NCBI RefSeq assembly: GCF_003010965.1
Contig: NZ_PGGM01000018.1
Coordinates: forward strand, 1 to 64,000
DNA: 64,000 nt
Reading direction: 5' to 3'
Source of the DNA: Phyllobacterium sophorae
GTDB lineage: Bacteria; Pseudomonadota; Alphaproteobacteria; Rhizobiales; Rhizobiaceae
Shown here: positions 1-8,957 of the stretch, one piece after another
Position numbering within the stretch: position 1 is the stretch's first letter
Layout of the letters: each line of letters begins with the position of its first letter
Program-made: the position numbers and the translations under genes
Notes under the pieces: model-generated
The model's database searches: none
Seen by the model: the letters and a program-made list of their open reading frames with translations, nothing else
What the model was told of the DNA's origin: nothing

Positions 1-71
1 TTGTCATCCAGGGCGAGACCCTGGGTATCCGTTCAGGACGATTGGAAAAGATGGGGGCGATCACACTCTAG
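1..71 (+). CDS. C-terminal end of an unidentified gene (partial)
   Basis: The frame starting at base 3 is open from the window edge and ends in TAG at 69-71, giving a 22-residue tail that finishes ...RLEKMGAITL. A strong intrinsic terminator for the same strand lies 45 bases downstream, which is the main reason to believe a plus-strand gene ends here. Too little is visible to name the family. It converges with sufE. Confidence 0.5.
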   Translation, partial: VIQGETLGIRSGRLEKMGAITL

Positions 72-115
72 CTCGGCCCTTCAGACGGCCTGCACATCCA
101 CGATCCATCCCCCAT

Positions 116-157
116 CGCCGGACGAGGGTGGCAGCCCTCTCCGGCGCTTCTTTCTCT
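116..157 (+). terminator. Rho-independent terminator
   Basis: A two-part stem: CGCCGGA (116-122) pairs with TCCGGCG (140-146), and inside it GAGGG (124-128) pairs with CCCTC (135-139) around a TGGCAG loop, with one unpaired C. The pyrimidine-rich run CTTCTTTCTCTC follows on the plus strand only, so it should end transcription coming from the left window edge. Confidence 0.75.
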
Positions 158-239
158 CACAAGAAGCGCGGACAGTCATAAGACAAGCAAGTTTTGTCTA
201 CTTGGAGCCGGTTCTGCTCTCCCGATGGCGCGACTTGCT

Positions 240-680
240 CTAGTGCTGAGTGACTTCGGCAGTGGCAAGCGCAGCCTGTGCCTCGTTGCGGATGCGGCCG
301 ATCATGGCGCGCAGACCATTGGACCGCTGCGGAGTGAGGTGTTCGTCGAGACCGAGCGTCTTGAGGATGGCTTCGGGGTTGATCGCCAGGATCTGGGAAG
401 CCCTTTTGCCAGAATAGAGTACCATCATGATGGCGACGAGACCGCGCACGATATGCGCATCGGAATCGCCGACGAATTCGATGACCGGATCAGCATCGCC
501 GTTGAGCGTGCTTTTCAACCATACCTGGCTGACGCAACCCCTGACCTTGTGGGCGGCATCGCGTGCAGATTCCGGATAGGGCTTGAGGTCGCGTCCAAGG
601 TCAATGACATAGCGATAGCGATCTTCCCAATCATCGAGAAAATCGAAATCAGCAACAATGTCGTCAATTGTCTGTGCCAT
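240..680 (-). CDS. sufE: SufE family cysteine desulfurase activator
   Basis: SufE accepts persulfide sulfur from the SufS cysteine desulfurase and passes it to the SufBCD scaffold for Fe-S cluster assembly in the cytosol. The 146-residue product starts MAQTIDDIVADF, carries the family acceptor-cysteine motif (GCVSQVW, Cys near residue 49) and the downstream R-A-IL-NPE region, and is full length. The frame is open 17 codons further upstream, but the start at 680 is preceded by AGGA eight bases away, so it is preferred. No other suf gene lies nearby, as is common for stand-alone sufE in Rhizobiales. Confidence 0.93.
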   Translation of the reverse strand: MAQTIDDIVADFDFLDDWEDRYRYVIDLGRDLKPYPESARDAAHKVRGCVSQVWLKSTLNGDADPVIEFVGDSDAHIVRGLVAIMMVLYSGKRASQILAINPEAILKTLGLDEHLTPQRSNGLRAMIGRIRNEAQAALATAEVTQH

Positions 681-752
681 GCAAAATGTCCTGTTCATGG
701 CATATATAGTGATTAGAGTGGCAAACGTCACCGTTTTAATCGAAGAACGGGA

Positions 753-1226
753 TTACTTCTTCACGACGGTGCCGGTCTGGGTCTTGTCGTCCACATTCGT
801 CTGTTCGCGCTGGCGGACGGCAGCTTCCAGGATTTCGCGCAGAGCCACTTCGCGCAGCTTTGCCTTGATGGCGTCAATCTGATTGCTCTGTGCAGGAATG
901 CCGCCATGGGCCGCTGCCACCGCTGCGTCGGCCTTGCCGGGGCTCCTGCCGAGTTGCGTGTCGAGATAGTCATAGCCGACCTTGGCAACTTCGCCGGCGC
1001 GGACGCCGGCGCTTGAAAGCGCGGCCTTGCCGGTTTCGCAAGCCTGCGGCTTGCGTGTGCAGAAATCGCTGAGGTCGCTGATTGTCTCGCGCGCGGCGAA
1101 GAAGGCTTCGATGGGGCCAGGCTGGGTGGCGCCCTGCGGATCTTGCTTCGAATCCACGGGGATGAACAGGGAGATCAGCATCATCCAGAAGCAGAACTTG
1201 ATCGCAAACTTGATCAGAAAAAACAT
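753..1226 (-). CDS. DUF5330 domain-containing protein
   Basis: A 157-residue protein of unknown function starting MFFLIKFAIKFCFWMM. It has one N-terminal membrane segment (residues about 4-20) and a conserved central region with two cysteines (FCTRKPQACETG), typical of the DUF5330 proteins of Rhizobiales. The C-terminus is charged and probably disordered. The start at 1226 is chosen because AAGGGA sits seven bases upstream. It is divergent from the histidine kinase gene at 1378. Confidence 0.8.
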   Translation of the reverse strand: MFFLIKFAIKFCFWMMLISLFIPVDSKQDPQGATQPGPIEAFFAARETISDLSDFCTRKPQACETGKAALSSAGVRAGEVAKVGYDYLDTQLGRSPGKADAAVAAAHGGIPAQSNQIDAIKAKLREVALREILEAAVRQREQTNVDDKTQTGTVVKK

Positions 1227-1377
1227 TACCCGTTCCCTTGCCGCTCCAACTGCCGCCAACGCAGAGGCGGTTCATGAGGAGACATTGACACAGATCCGGC
1301 AAAAACCCGTTGAAACGCATTTCTGCATTTGAGCGATCATAGAAACGAAGGATTAAGAATTTTCGAGGGGAAAAGCG

Positions 1378-3423
1378 GTGTTTGGCGATTCGCACGGGAC
1401 AGCGCTGCCGAAGGGGAAACCCTTCATTTACCATGCCCGTCACAATCGTTCGAAACGCGATATGAGCGGCTTGGACAAGCCCGGTTTTATCCTTTCCTTA
1501 AAGCCTCGTCTGCAAAAGTTAACGGCGACAGGAATGTTGCAAAATAACATTCTGGAAATGACCGCGAACGATCTGGCAGTTGCCGAATTTTGCGGAAAGC
1601 AGGAAAAACTGGTGCCGATCTATTCCGTCACACGATCCAGAATTGCCGAGTCCTTCGGGCGTTTGTGCAGGCGCTGGGTAAACCCATCCGTAGCGGGCGC
1701 CGCCCAGCGCGACCGCGATGCGCGCATGGCCGGCTCCATCCTTGCCATGCCGGTCATGCTCGCCGTTGCAATGGTTACGAGCCACTTCATGCTGGGTGAA
1801 CTGGCGGGCATCATCAGCCTCGTCGTAGGCGTCCTTGCCCTTCCGATGATTTTCTGCGGTGCACTTTCGCTCTCTAAAGACAGCACAGCGGTCGGCATGA
1901 GCGCGCTTGGCGCTTACGGTCTCTCCATAGCGTCGATCGGCGCTGCTGCGGCGCCGGCCAATCTGTTGCTGTGGATCATGGCCGCCGCCATTCCTCTCGA
2001 AGCCTGGTTTGTCTACCGGTCTGAAAGGTCGCTTCGCATTTCGGGTCGTATAGCCGCTGTCGTGCTGGCAGGGCTGCTCATCGTGTCACTGCGTGCGGAT
2101 GGCAGTGTGGCGCTGTCGCCGCTGACACTACTGGCCTCGTTCTGTTATCTGGCGACATTGGTGACAAGGACCGCAAGCGCGCTTGCCGCCCGCGCCATGG
2201 CAGCGCGCCGCGATGACCGCGTGGCCGATCTCGAAAGCGCCGTTGAGGGCGTTGTGTTCAGCCTCGGAACCAATGGATTGATCGGCTCGCTGTCATCCAA
2301 GGCGCAGGATCAGTTCGGTATTGCTCGCAATCTTCTCATCGGCACGCCCCTGCTCGACCGCGTACACGTGTCCGACCGGGTGCAATTTCTCGGCTTTCTG
2401 GCCGACATGAAGAATGGCGCACCGAGTGCCGTGGTCGAAGTGAAACTGCGGTGTGTTGCGCCGGGCGAAACATTGAAACACGCCCACAGCGTGCGCTTCG
2501 TCAGTTATCGCCTGAGCGCAGTGCCGCACAGCCAGGGCGAGGGGTTTGTTGTCGTCGCGACTGATATTTCGCAAGCGGTGGCCGATCGCAACGCACTGGC
2601 AATTGCACGGCGCGAAGTGGAAACGGCGGAAATCACCAAGGGCAGGTTCCTGGCTTCAGTCAGCCACGAATTGCGCACACCGCTCAATTCGATCATCGGC
2701 TTCTCCGATATCCTGTTGCAGGAAATCTGCGGCAAGCTTCCGGACGGGCGCCAGCGCGAATATGTCGAACTCGTGCATCGTTCGGGAAACCACCTCCTTT
2801 CTGTGGTCAACGCAATCCTCGACGTCTCGAAAATCGAGGCAGGGACCTATCCGATCGTCGCGGAGAGCTTTGCCTTCAAGGAGGCCGTGACAATGGTGCA
2901 TGACATGATGGCGCATCAGGCCGCGCAGAAAGGTGTGACGCTGTGCGACCGTGTCAGCCCGCGTATCGGCAATGTCGTTGCCGATAGCCGGGCGATCCAT
3001 CAGGTGTTGATCAATCTCGTCTCGAATGCCGTCAAGTTCACCGAAGCCGGAGGCGTTGTAACGATCGACGCATTGATCGAAGATGACATGCTGGCCTTCT
3101 CCGTCAGTGATACGGGTATTGGCATTGCCGAAGCCGATCTCCTGACGCTCGGCCAACCGTTCCGCCAGGTGCAAAACGATTACACGCGAAGCCACGAAGG
3201 TACGGGTTTGGGCTTGGCCACGGTCAAGGGGCTCGTTGGGCTGCATGACGGCGATCTCAGGATAAAGAGCGTTCCGGGGCAGGGCACGGTGGTGGATGTG
3301 CGCATCCCGCTGAATGGCCCGGCATCGGAGTGCGTTCAGGAAGAACCCGCGAATATTGTCGAATTCAACGCGACCAGCGAAATGAAGGGAGGTTCCCATG
3401 GGGAAGCCCGTAAATCGGCCTAA
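1378..3423 (+). CDS. Membrane sensor histidine kinase, DivJ/PleC-like
   Basis: A 681-residue hybrid-free histidine kinase. Residues about 118-265 hold roughly six hydrophobic helices, followed by a PAS-like region (about 280-400). The DHp domain contains the phospho-acceptor His430 (SHELRTPLN), and the ATPase domain has the N box (Asn550, NLVSNAVKF), the G1 box DTGIGI and the G2 box GTGLGL. Many membrane helices plus this HisKA type resemble DivJ, a DivK kinase of the alphaproteobacterial cell cycle; that identity is inference, and other PleC/DivJ homologues are possible. GTG at 1378 has GAGGGG eight bases upstream; ATG at 1462 is an alternative. The 3' end overlaps the next gene by 26 bases, so they are probably co-transcribed. 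Confidence 0.88.
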   Translation: MFGDSHGTALPKGKPFIYHARHNRSKRDMSGLDKPGFILSLKPRLQKLTATGMLQNNILEMTANDLAVAEFCGKQEKLVPIYSVTRSRIAESFGRLCRRWVNPSVAGAAQRDRDARMAGSILAMPVMLAVAMVTSHFMLGELAGIISLVVGVLALPMIFCGALSLSKDSTAVGMSALGAYGLSIASIGAAAAPANLLLWIMAAAIPLEAWFVYRSERSLRISGRIAAVVLAGLLIVSLRADGSVALSPLTLLASFCYLATLVTRTASALAARAMAARRDDRVADLESAVEGVVFSLGTNGLIGSLSSKAQDQFGIARNLLIGTPLLDRVHVSDRVQFLGFLADMKNGAPSAVVEVKLRCVAPGETLKHAHSVRFVSYRLSAVPHSQGEGFVVVATDISQAVADRNALAIARREVETAEITKGRFLASVSHELRTPLNSIIGFSDILLQEICGKLPDGRQREYVELVHRSGNHLLSVVNAILDVSKIEAGTYPIVAESFAFKEAVTMVHDMMAHQAAQKGVTLCDRVSPRIGNVVADSRAIHQVLINLVSNAVKFTEAGGVVTIDALIEDDMLAFSVSDTGIGIAEADLLTLGQPFRQVQNDYTRSHEGTGLGLATVKGLVGLHDGDLRIKSVPGQGTVVDVRIPLNGPASECVQEEPANIVEFNATSEMKGGSHGEARKSA

Positions 3424-4264
3424 GCGCCGTGCTCCCAAAAGGGGACGGATCGCCGTGGCCATCATGGCAACAGGCGCGTTGATCGCCAGCAATCCCGCGA
3501 TCGCCGGCGGCACAACAGCGTTTCTCGTGACGATGGGGTTCATATCCGCCAACGCCCTCTGGTATCAGCCGCACGTGCATGATGGTGTGTTCTTCCGCAC
3601 CCGTCCGGACCTCGTATTCAAGCCCATCAAGCCTGAGAACGGTGTGCTTGGAAACTCTTCGAATAACCAGCCGGAGGCGGACGCCCCCATCCGCAAGGTG
3701 AAATCGGTTCCGATCCCGCAGAGCCCGGATCCCATCGCCGCCGCCATCAATGGTGATCCCGTCCTCGCGCCCGGTGGTGATCCGGAAGTTGCCAAGCTCC
3801 AGCAGAAACTGCTGGCGCTCGGCTTCTATTCAGGCACCGTCGACGGCATTTCAGGCAAGGGCACACGCGCCGCAATCGACGCCTACCGCAAGGCGACTGC
3901 CGACATGGGCATCGAGGCAGAACCCGCCGTGGATAGCGCGGACGAAACGACGGCCAGCATCGCTGTACCGGCGAAAAAACCCGAACAGACCCAGGAGAAG
4001 GCTGCCGTACAGAAGATTTCGACAAACTCTGCGCAAAACGCTGCAGCCAATGCGCCCCAGGGTGGTCTGTCACCGGCCGAAATCGTGCGGATCCAGGCCG
4101 GGCTGAGGGCCTTTGGCAATGACATGGTCGAGATCGACGGCAAGGTAGGCACGTCCACCAAGAATGCAGTAAGCGAGTTCCAGAAGTTGTTCCGCCTGCC
4201 GGTCACCGGCGAGCCCGACGCAAAGTTGTTGGCGAAAATGCAGGAAATCGGGTTGGTGAACTAA
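3398..4264 (+). CDS. Peptidoglycan-binding protein with two PGB_1 repeats
   Basis: A 288-residue protein with a basic N-terminus, a hydrophobic segment (about 17-53, signal anchor) and two peptidoglycan-binding modules: residues about 128-165 (KLQQKLLALGFYSGTVDG) and about 225-287 (RIQAGLRAFGNDMVEIDG ... VTGEPDAKLLAKM). A Pro/Ala/Gln-rich linker separates them. It probably sits in the inner membrane and reaches into the cell wall. The start lies inside the preceding kinase gene (26-base overlap, GGAGG just upstream), so translational coupling with a cell-cycle-type kinase is likely. No catalytic domain is present. Confidence 0.85.
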   Translation: MGKPVNRPKRRAPKRGRIAVAIMATGALIASNPAIAGGTTAFLVTMGFISANALWYQPHVHDGVFFRTRPDLVFKPIKPENGVLGNSSNNQPEADAPIRKVKSVPIPQSPDPIAAAINGDPVLAPGGDPEVAKLQQKLLALGFYSGTVDGISGKGTRAAIDAYRKATADMGIEAEPAVDSADETTASIAVPAKKPEQTQEKAAVQKISTNSAQNAAANAPQGGLSPAEIVRIQAGLRAFGNDMVEIDGKVGTSTKNAVSEFQKLFRLPVTGEPDAKLLAKMQEIGLVN

Positions 4265-4290
4265 ATTCGCGCCATGATGGCCTGCAAATG

Positions 4291-4362
4291 GCGTTTTTCT
4301 GCGCTCTGGTGCTCACGTACCGAAATGTACTGCGCTCCGGTGCTCGAAAACCACCATTTTCG
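4291..4362. repeat. Dispersed intergenic repeat, copy A
   Basis: Two direct half-repeats (TGCGCTCTGGTGCTCA and TGCGCTCCGGTGCTCG) flank a small hairpin GTAC-cgaaat-GTAC (4317-4320 with 4327-4330). A second hairpin CGAAAA-ccacca-TTTTCG follows at 4345-4362. A diverged copy lies at 16072-16135, where the central stem has changed on both sides and still pairs. It lies between a peptidoglycan-binding protein gene and DUF1491. Confidence 0.6.
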
Positions 4363-4404
4363 GCTCACCACGACCCGAATTTCTGCCACCAAGGATTTGC
4401 TCCA

Positions 4405-4752
4405 ATGCGTCTGACATCTGAATTCTGGGTTTCTGCGCTGGTGCGCCGCATTAATGGCAGCGGCGCGTTCGCGGCGCTCAGCCACAGGGGCGCTGCTGAA
4501 GCCGGAGCCATTTTCATCAAGTTCCGCAATGCGGACGGTAGCTACGATCTGTTCGGTCCCGCGCCGCAAATGGTCTATGACGAGACCAAGCCGGACGAGC
4601 GCCTGTTCACGCCGCTGAAAGCCGGTAGCGCCGAAATGGAAATCAACCATGATCTCGAAAAGCAGAAGCGCTGGGATCGCGACCTGTGGATTGTCGAGAT
4701 CGAGGACTATCGCGGCGATCGATCGGAACTGTTTCCGGTGACGCAAATATGA
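4405..4752 (+). CDS. DUF1491 family protein
   Basis: A 115-residue small acidic protein (MRLTSEFWVSALVRR...) matching the DUF1491 family of alphaproteobacteria, whose function is unknown. Conserved features visible are the N-terminal SEFWVSALVRR helix, the GAIFIKF strand and the C-terminal DLWIVEIED motif. The start is set by AAGGA nine bases upstream of ATG 4405. The frame stays open through the dispersed repeat upstream, but that extension is non-coding repeat. Confidence 0.85.
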   Translation: MRLTSEFWVSALVRRINGSGAFAALSHRGAAEAGAIFIKFRNADGSYDLFGPAPQMVYDETKPDERLFTPLKAGSAEMEINHDLEKQKRWDRDLWIVEIEDYRGDRSELFPVTQI

Positions 4753-4798
4753 CCGGCAGCCCGGGCAAACCCGTTCTGTTGGTTTGATCTTACCGCAA

Positions 4799-7700
4799 TT
4801 AGAACCGCACCGTCAGATCCGCCTTCACCGCATTGTCGCTGGCCCGGGATGAGAACTGACCGGTGTAGCTTAGGCCGAGGGTGGTGGCGGGACCAATGCC
4901 GACGTCAAACCCCGCCTCGACGATGGCTGTGTCTTCCGCAATAGGCAAACCTTCAATTGTAAAGGCTTGGCCGCCGGAAAAAGCAAGGCGCTGCTGCGGT
5001 GTCAGGTCACCCAAGGCGTGGCTCCAGCCGAGCATGCCGCGCGCCGTGAGCGTGGTTGCCTCTGACAGGACAACGGCATGCGAGGCGCGCAAGCCGAGCG
5101 TCGTGGTTATCAGATCGGTCGTGCCGGTCAGGCCGGTGAGATTGCTGATCTCCCCGTCTTCCTGGAAGCGGCCGGTCCTGAGGTGCACATAACTCGCGCC
5201 GGCAAAGGGTTCAAAATCGGCATGGGCGGTATTGAGTTCATAGCCGATCTCGCCGAACACCTGCGCGGTTTGGGCCGCGTAGGTAGCGCTGTGGTGCCGG
5301 GCGAAGCCCTCGAAGACAGCGCTGCGGCCGGTGTCGATTTCGTTTTGGCCAAGCGCCGTACCGAGGCTCAGGCCGAGCTTTCCCCATTCGGTTCCGCCAT
5401 AAAGTCCAATCTGGTAACTATCGACCGAGGCGGTTGTGCCATGACCGTTGAGCGTCGTATCGCCATAACCGGCAAGCACGCCCATGCGCCATGTATCGGC
5501 CACGACACCGTCAAGACCCGTAACAATACCTCCGATGTTGCGGCCGTAGCCGGAGGCATTGCCGTTTGCTTCCGCATGGCTCCAACTGCCATAGGCCTCT
5601 CCCCACCAGGCGGTGGTTGAAGCCGCAGGTGCGATCGCGGTGAAGGGTGCGCCATTTCTGGCACGTATTTCGGCAATTTCCCGGGATGTGTCGGGTCCGA
5701 AAGCCTGCGCTCCAATGACCGGCTGCGGTTTCGCCGCGACGCGGCCAAAGGCCGCGCGCAGCCGGCCGGTTGTGGCCCCGCTGACAAAACCGGCGTCCTG
5801 GGCAAGCACGCCATTCAGCGTCGCCGGAACGTCGTCGACAAGCGGCGCGGCGATGGCGTCGATGTCATCGCCGATCTGTGCGACGGCGATCCGGTCATGA
5901 ATCGGCCCCGAAATTTGCGACTCCAGCCCGTCCAGTGTTGCTTTCCCATTGGGTGTTCGCCCGAACGTATTGAAGGCGAGGCTGTTGCGATCAAGTGTCA
6001 GGCTTACGGCGTTGGCCTCGTAGCCAAGCGATGCGCCGATGAAGAGATAGCTGGGCTCGACGCTGTCAAACCGTCCGCTGATACCGGCGGAAGCAGTGAT
6101 GAAGCGATAGCTTTGTCCAAGCGAGGCCAGAACCTGATGGGGCGAAAGTAGCGAGACGGATTCTTCCGGCGTCACAACGACGGTGCCGCCAAGAAGGTTG
6201 AGTTTGCCGCCGACATCAAGGACGTCGCTCTTGCCGCCGTCCACTTCGATGTCAAGACGGCTGCCCGGTGTGAACGTCGCATCGCCGGTAACCGTCAGCT
6301 TACCGATGGAATTGCCGGGCGCAACGATACCGCCGTTATTGGCGACAAGCGCGCCAATTGAGCCGGTGCCCTGCAAGAGCGCCTGGACATCGACCGTCCC
6401 GCCGAGCCGGCCATCGACGCGCAAAGTGCCCGCGTCGGCCGAGGTACTGCCGGCAAAGCTTGCAAAATCACCATCGATGGAGAGCTGGCCAAGGCCAAGC
6501 TTGCTCAGACGTCCCGTGCCGGAAAGTCCGGTTTTCAACGACAATGTATTGTCCGGGTCCTCGATATCGAGACCGCCGCCACCTGTCTCGATCACAAGTT
6601 CGCGGCCAAGTTCGCCCATGCCGGTCCCGGCAACGCGCAAGGTCCCGTCATCGAGACGCAGCTTGGCATGCGGACCGCCGAGCGCCGCATCTTCGGTCAC
6701 GACCACCGTGCCTTTGTCGCTCACGAGCGTCTCGCCGATGAAACTGTGATCGTCGATGCAATAGTCCTTGATCGCCTGGGCAAAGCGCGGGTCGCTGCTG
6801 CCGCAATCGAGCAGGGTTTTCTTTTCTTCGTCGGTGAGATTGGCGAGGATCGGCTGGCCGAGTGCGTTGTCCAGCTGGATATCGGACAGATGAAGGGTCA
6901 TTCCCGACGCATGCAGGATGGGTATCAGCCGTTGCGTCGTATCGACAGTCAATGCCGCCTTGTCGAGGTCAGCTTGCGCTTTGGCATCCAGGACTATTGT
7001 TGAGGCGGCCGCGTCTTCCATGGGCACATTTTTCACAGCCTTAACGCTGCGATAAAGCACCACCCCAGGGGTTTTCTCCCATTCGGCCCTAAGTATTGGA
7101 TCGCTGGGTCGTGGTGTTCCGACAATACTGAGCCCGGCCAGTGCTATGGAGTCCTTCAAACCTTTAAGGCCGTCGAAGGCTTCTTTCTGTTTGCCGGGCG
7201 TCAGCAGGTCGGACCTCAGTGCTATCAATTTGTCTCTGGCGGCAGCAAGCTCGTCGGAAGAGAGAGCATCTGCCGGTATCAGCGCCAATATAGCGTCCGC
7301 CGCCTTGACGGCAGCCTCGAAAGCAATCGCCTCGAGCCTTGCGGTCTCGTCATCTGTTATTTCCCCCAGCCTGCCATCTATTGCTCGAATTGCGTCCGCC
7401 TTTTCGGACTGGAGCTTGTCAAGATTGGCCTTGGCCAGCGCCGGCCCGGAAGCTTGCACGCGCGAGACCAGTCGATTGAACAGGGCATCATTGTCCAGTG
7501 GATTGTCACTTTTCTGCACTGTGTATTGGGTATCGGCCGATAGGGACATATCGGCTATCTGGCCGAGATAGAGATCATTTCGCATATTGTTGCGGGAAAG
7601 GTGAAAAACACCTCCATTTCCAGCAAATGTGGAAGCATTGCTGTTCCACACCATCCGCACCTTGTATTGCTCGGGATTGGTTGTATCCGCATCGTATTTT

Positions 7701-8731
7701 TGCAGGACCGGTCCTACCCAGCGGAATGTATGGGCGACCAGTGCATGGTCAGAAATAGGTTTTGTTTCCCCCGCAGCATCCGTATAGGTCGCCACAGCGT
7801 CCATGATCCCGGTATATTTGTCATTCGGATCATCCTGGATGACATACCATTTGCCGAAGGGCCGGGAGACGAGGAAATGGTCGATCTTGTCGCGCTGCCA
7901 TGCCGGCCATTCATCCTTCGATCGATCGTCGGGTACAGAAGGCCAGGTGTAGCGGCCATCGCCGAGATCATGCGCTTCAAAAAGCTCCCGTTCGCTCTCC
8001 GTTTGCAGCAATTGATACTGGTGTTTCAATATGTTGAGCGTCACTGGCATATTGCCTGCGGCGGGATAGGTCTCACCCGGCTGAAGCCCGCGTTCCGACA
8101 CATCGCCGGCGTTGAAATCACCGGCAAGAATGGTCGGTAAATCACGCGATGCCGCCCAATCGTTGAAGATTTTGGCTTCTTCTACGCGAGACAGACGAGA
8201 ATATCGATCGCGACTACTCTCATACGAACCATCGTTGTAATTGGTATGTACGGATGTAATGGCGGTTTCCGGGCGGCTTTGTGTTGCATCCGCCAGAAAA
8301 TAATCATTGCCTGGCCAGTAGTTGACGGGTCGCTTGAGAAATTCACCATCGAGGCGGCTGATCATGCTTTGATTTCCCGGCACGTTTTGCTTGTCGGGGT
8401 CTTCAATCTGGTAGATGCCGATACCTTTTGTCGTCAGATAATCGGCCAGCTCCCATCCGTATGTCTCTCTGGGCCCGCCCGGATGTGTTTCCTGGAAGGC
8501 AATAATGTCGAAATTGCCATACTTGAAGAAGGGAAAGACCTGCTCAGGAGATACGCTGCTTATATAGTCGACATTATACGTCAAAATCTTCAGTGAATCG
8601 TCCGGCGATACGCTCTGCGCCTGTGCCGTGGCAACCGGCAAGAACAGCGCCGTCGTACACAAAAGCATGGCCAGACGGCGGGGAGATTTTGGATAAAAAA
8701 CGGATATGGGACGGCAAGGGCGCTGAACCAT
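4799..8731 (-). CDS. Autotransporter with DNase I-like (EEP) phosphoesterase passenger
   Basis: A 1310-residue type V secretion protein. Residues 1-39 form a signal peptide (AMLLCTTALFLPVATAQAQ). Residues about 45-335 are an endonuclease/exonuclease/phosphatase domain with its metal and catalytic residues in place: Glu81 (FQET), GDFN (204-207) and SDH (327-329), consistent with an active phosphoesterase such as a DNase or sphingomyelinase. A helical region follows, then autotransporter beta-strand repeats (GTGRLSKLGLGQLSIDG) and a C-terminal beta-barrel that ends in Phe (LTVRF). AAGGA lies six bases before ATG 8731. It is flanked by unrelated genes and has a long upstream spacer. The substrate cannot be told from sequence. 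Confidence 0.88.
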   Translation of the reverse strand: MVQRPCRPISVFYPKSPRRLAMLLCTTALFLPVATAQAQSVSPDDSLKILTYNVDYISSVSPEQVFPFFKYGNFDIIAFQETHPGGPRETYGWELADYLTTKGIGIYQIEDPDKQNVPGNQSMISRLDGEFLKRPVNYWPGNDYFLADATQSRPETAITSVHTNYNDGSYESSRDRYSRLSRVEEAKIFNDWAASRDLPTILAGDFNAGDVSERGLQPGETYPAAGNMPVTLNILKHQYQLLQTESERELFEAHDLGDGRYTWPSVPDDRSKDEWPAWQRDKIDHFLVSRPFGKWYVIQDDPNDKYTGIMDAVATYTDAAGETKPISDHALVAHTFRWVGPVLQKYDADTTNPEQYKVRMVWNSNASTFAGNGGVFHLSRNNMRNDLYLGQIADMSLSADTQYTVQKSDNPLDNDALFNRLVSRVQASGPALAKANLDKLQSEKADAIRAIDGRLGEITDDETARLEAIAFEAAVKAADAILALIPADALSSDELAAARDKLIALRSDLLTPGKQKEAFDGLKGLKDSIALAGLSIVGTPRPSDPILRAEWEKTPGVVLYRSVKAVKNVPMEDAAASTIVLDAKAQADLDKAALTVDTTQRLIPILHASGMTLHLSDIQLDNALGQPILANLTDEEKKTLLDCGSSDPRFAQAIKDYCIDDHSFIGETLVSDKGTVVVTEDAALGGPHAKLRLDDGTLRVAGTGMGELGRELVIETGGGGLDIEDPDNTLSLKTGLSGTGRLSKLGLGQLSIDGDFASFAGSTSADAGTLRVDGRLGGTVDVQALLQGTGSIGALVANNGGIVAPGNSIGKLTVTGDATFTPGSRLDIEVDGGKSDVLDVGGKLNLLGGTVVVTPEESVSLLSPHQVLASLGQSYRFITASAGISGRFDSVEPSYLFIGASLGYEANAVSLTLDRNSLAFNTFGRTPNGKATLDGLESQISGPIHDRIAVAQIGDDIDAIAAPLVDDVPATLNGVLAQDAGFVSGATTGRLRAAFGRVAAKPQPVIGAQAFGPDTSREIAEIRARNGAPFTAIAPAASTTAWWGEAYGSWSHAEANGNASGYGRNIGGIVTGLDGVVADTWRMGVLAGYGDTTLNGHGTTASVDSYQIGLYGGTEWGKLGLSLGTALGQNEIDTGRSAVFEGFARHHSATYAAQTAQVFGEIGYELNTAHADFEPFAGASYVHLRTGRFQEDGEISNLTGLTGTTDLITTTLGLRASHAVVLSEATTLTARGMLGWSHALGDLTPQQRLAFSGGQAFTIEGLPIAEDTAIVEAGFDVGIGPATTLGLSYTGQFSSRASDNAVKADLTVRF

Positions 8732-8957
8732 GAAAATTCCTTATGAAAATTGGCCAGGCGGCCCTGAAAAATCGTGCCGAAAAAAATCTGTATCGAAATA
8801 AAACGCCGACGCGACCCGACAGCAAAATCTGCGGGTTCATCTCATCAGACTGTTTCAGGAATATGACAACCTTGCTATCGCAGAACTTCCATCATCAAGG
8901 GCAGTGAGTTGCAGCAAACCCTTAATGGTACCGATCAGCAGACGCAGACCTGGTATG

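Noticed and set aside
225-716. Long plus-strand open frame opposite sufE
   Set aside because: It is antisense to a clear SufE protein, has no ribosome-binding site and no recognisable protein pattern; it is a shadow.
2656-3552. 298-codon minus-strand frame
   Set aside because: It is fully antisense to the catalytic part of the histidine kinase, whose motifs are unambiguous.
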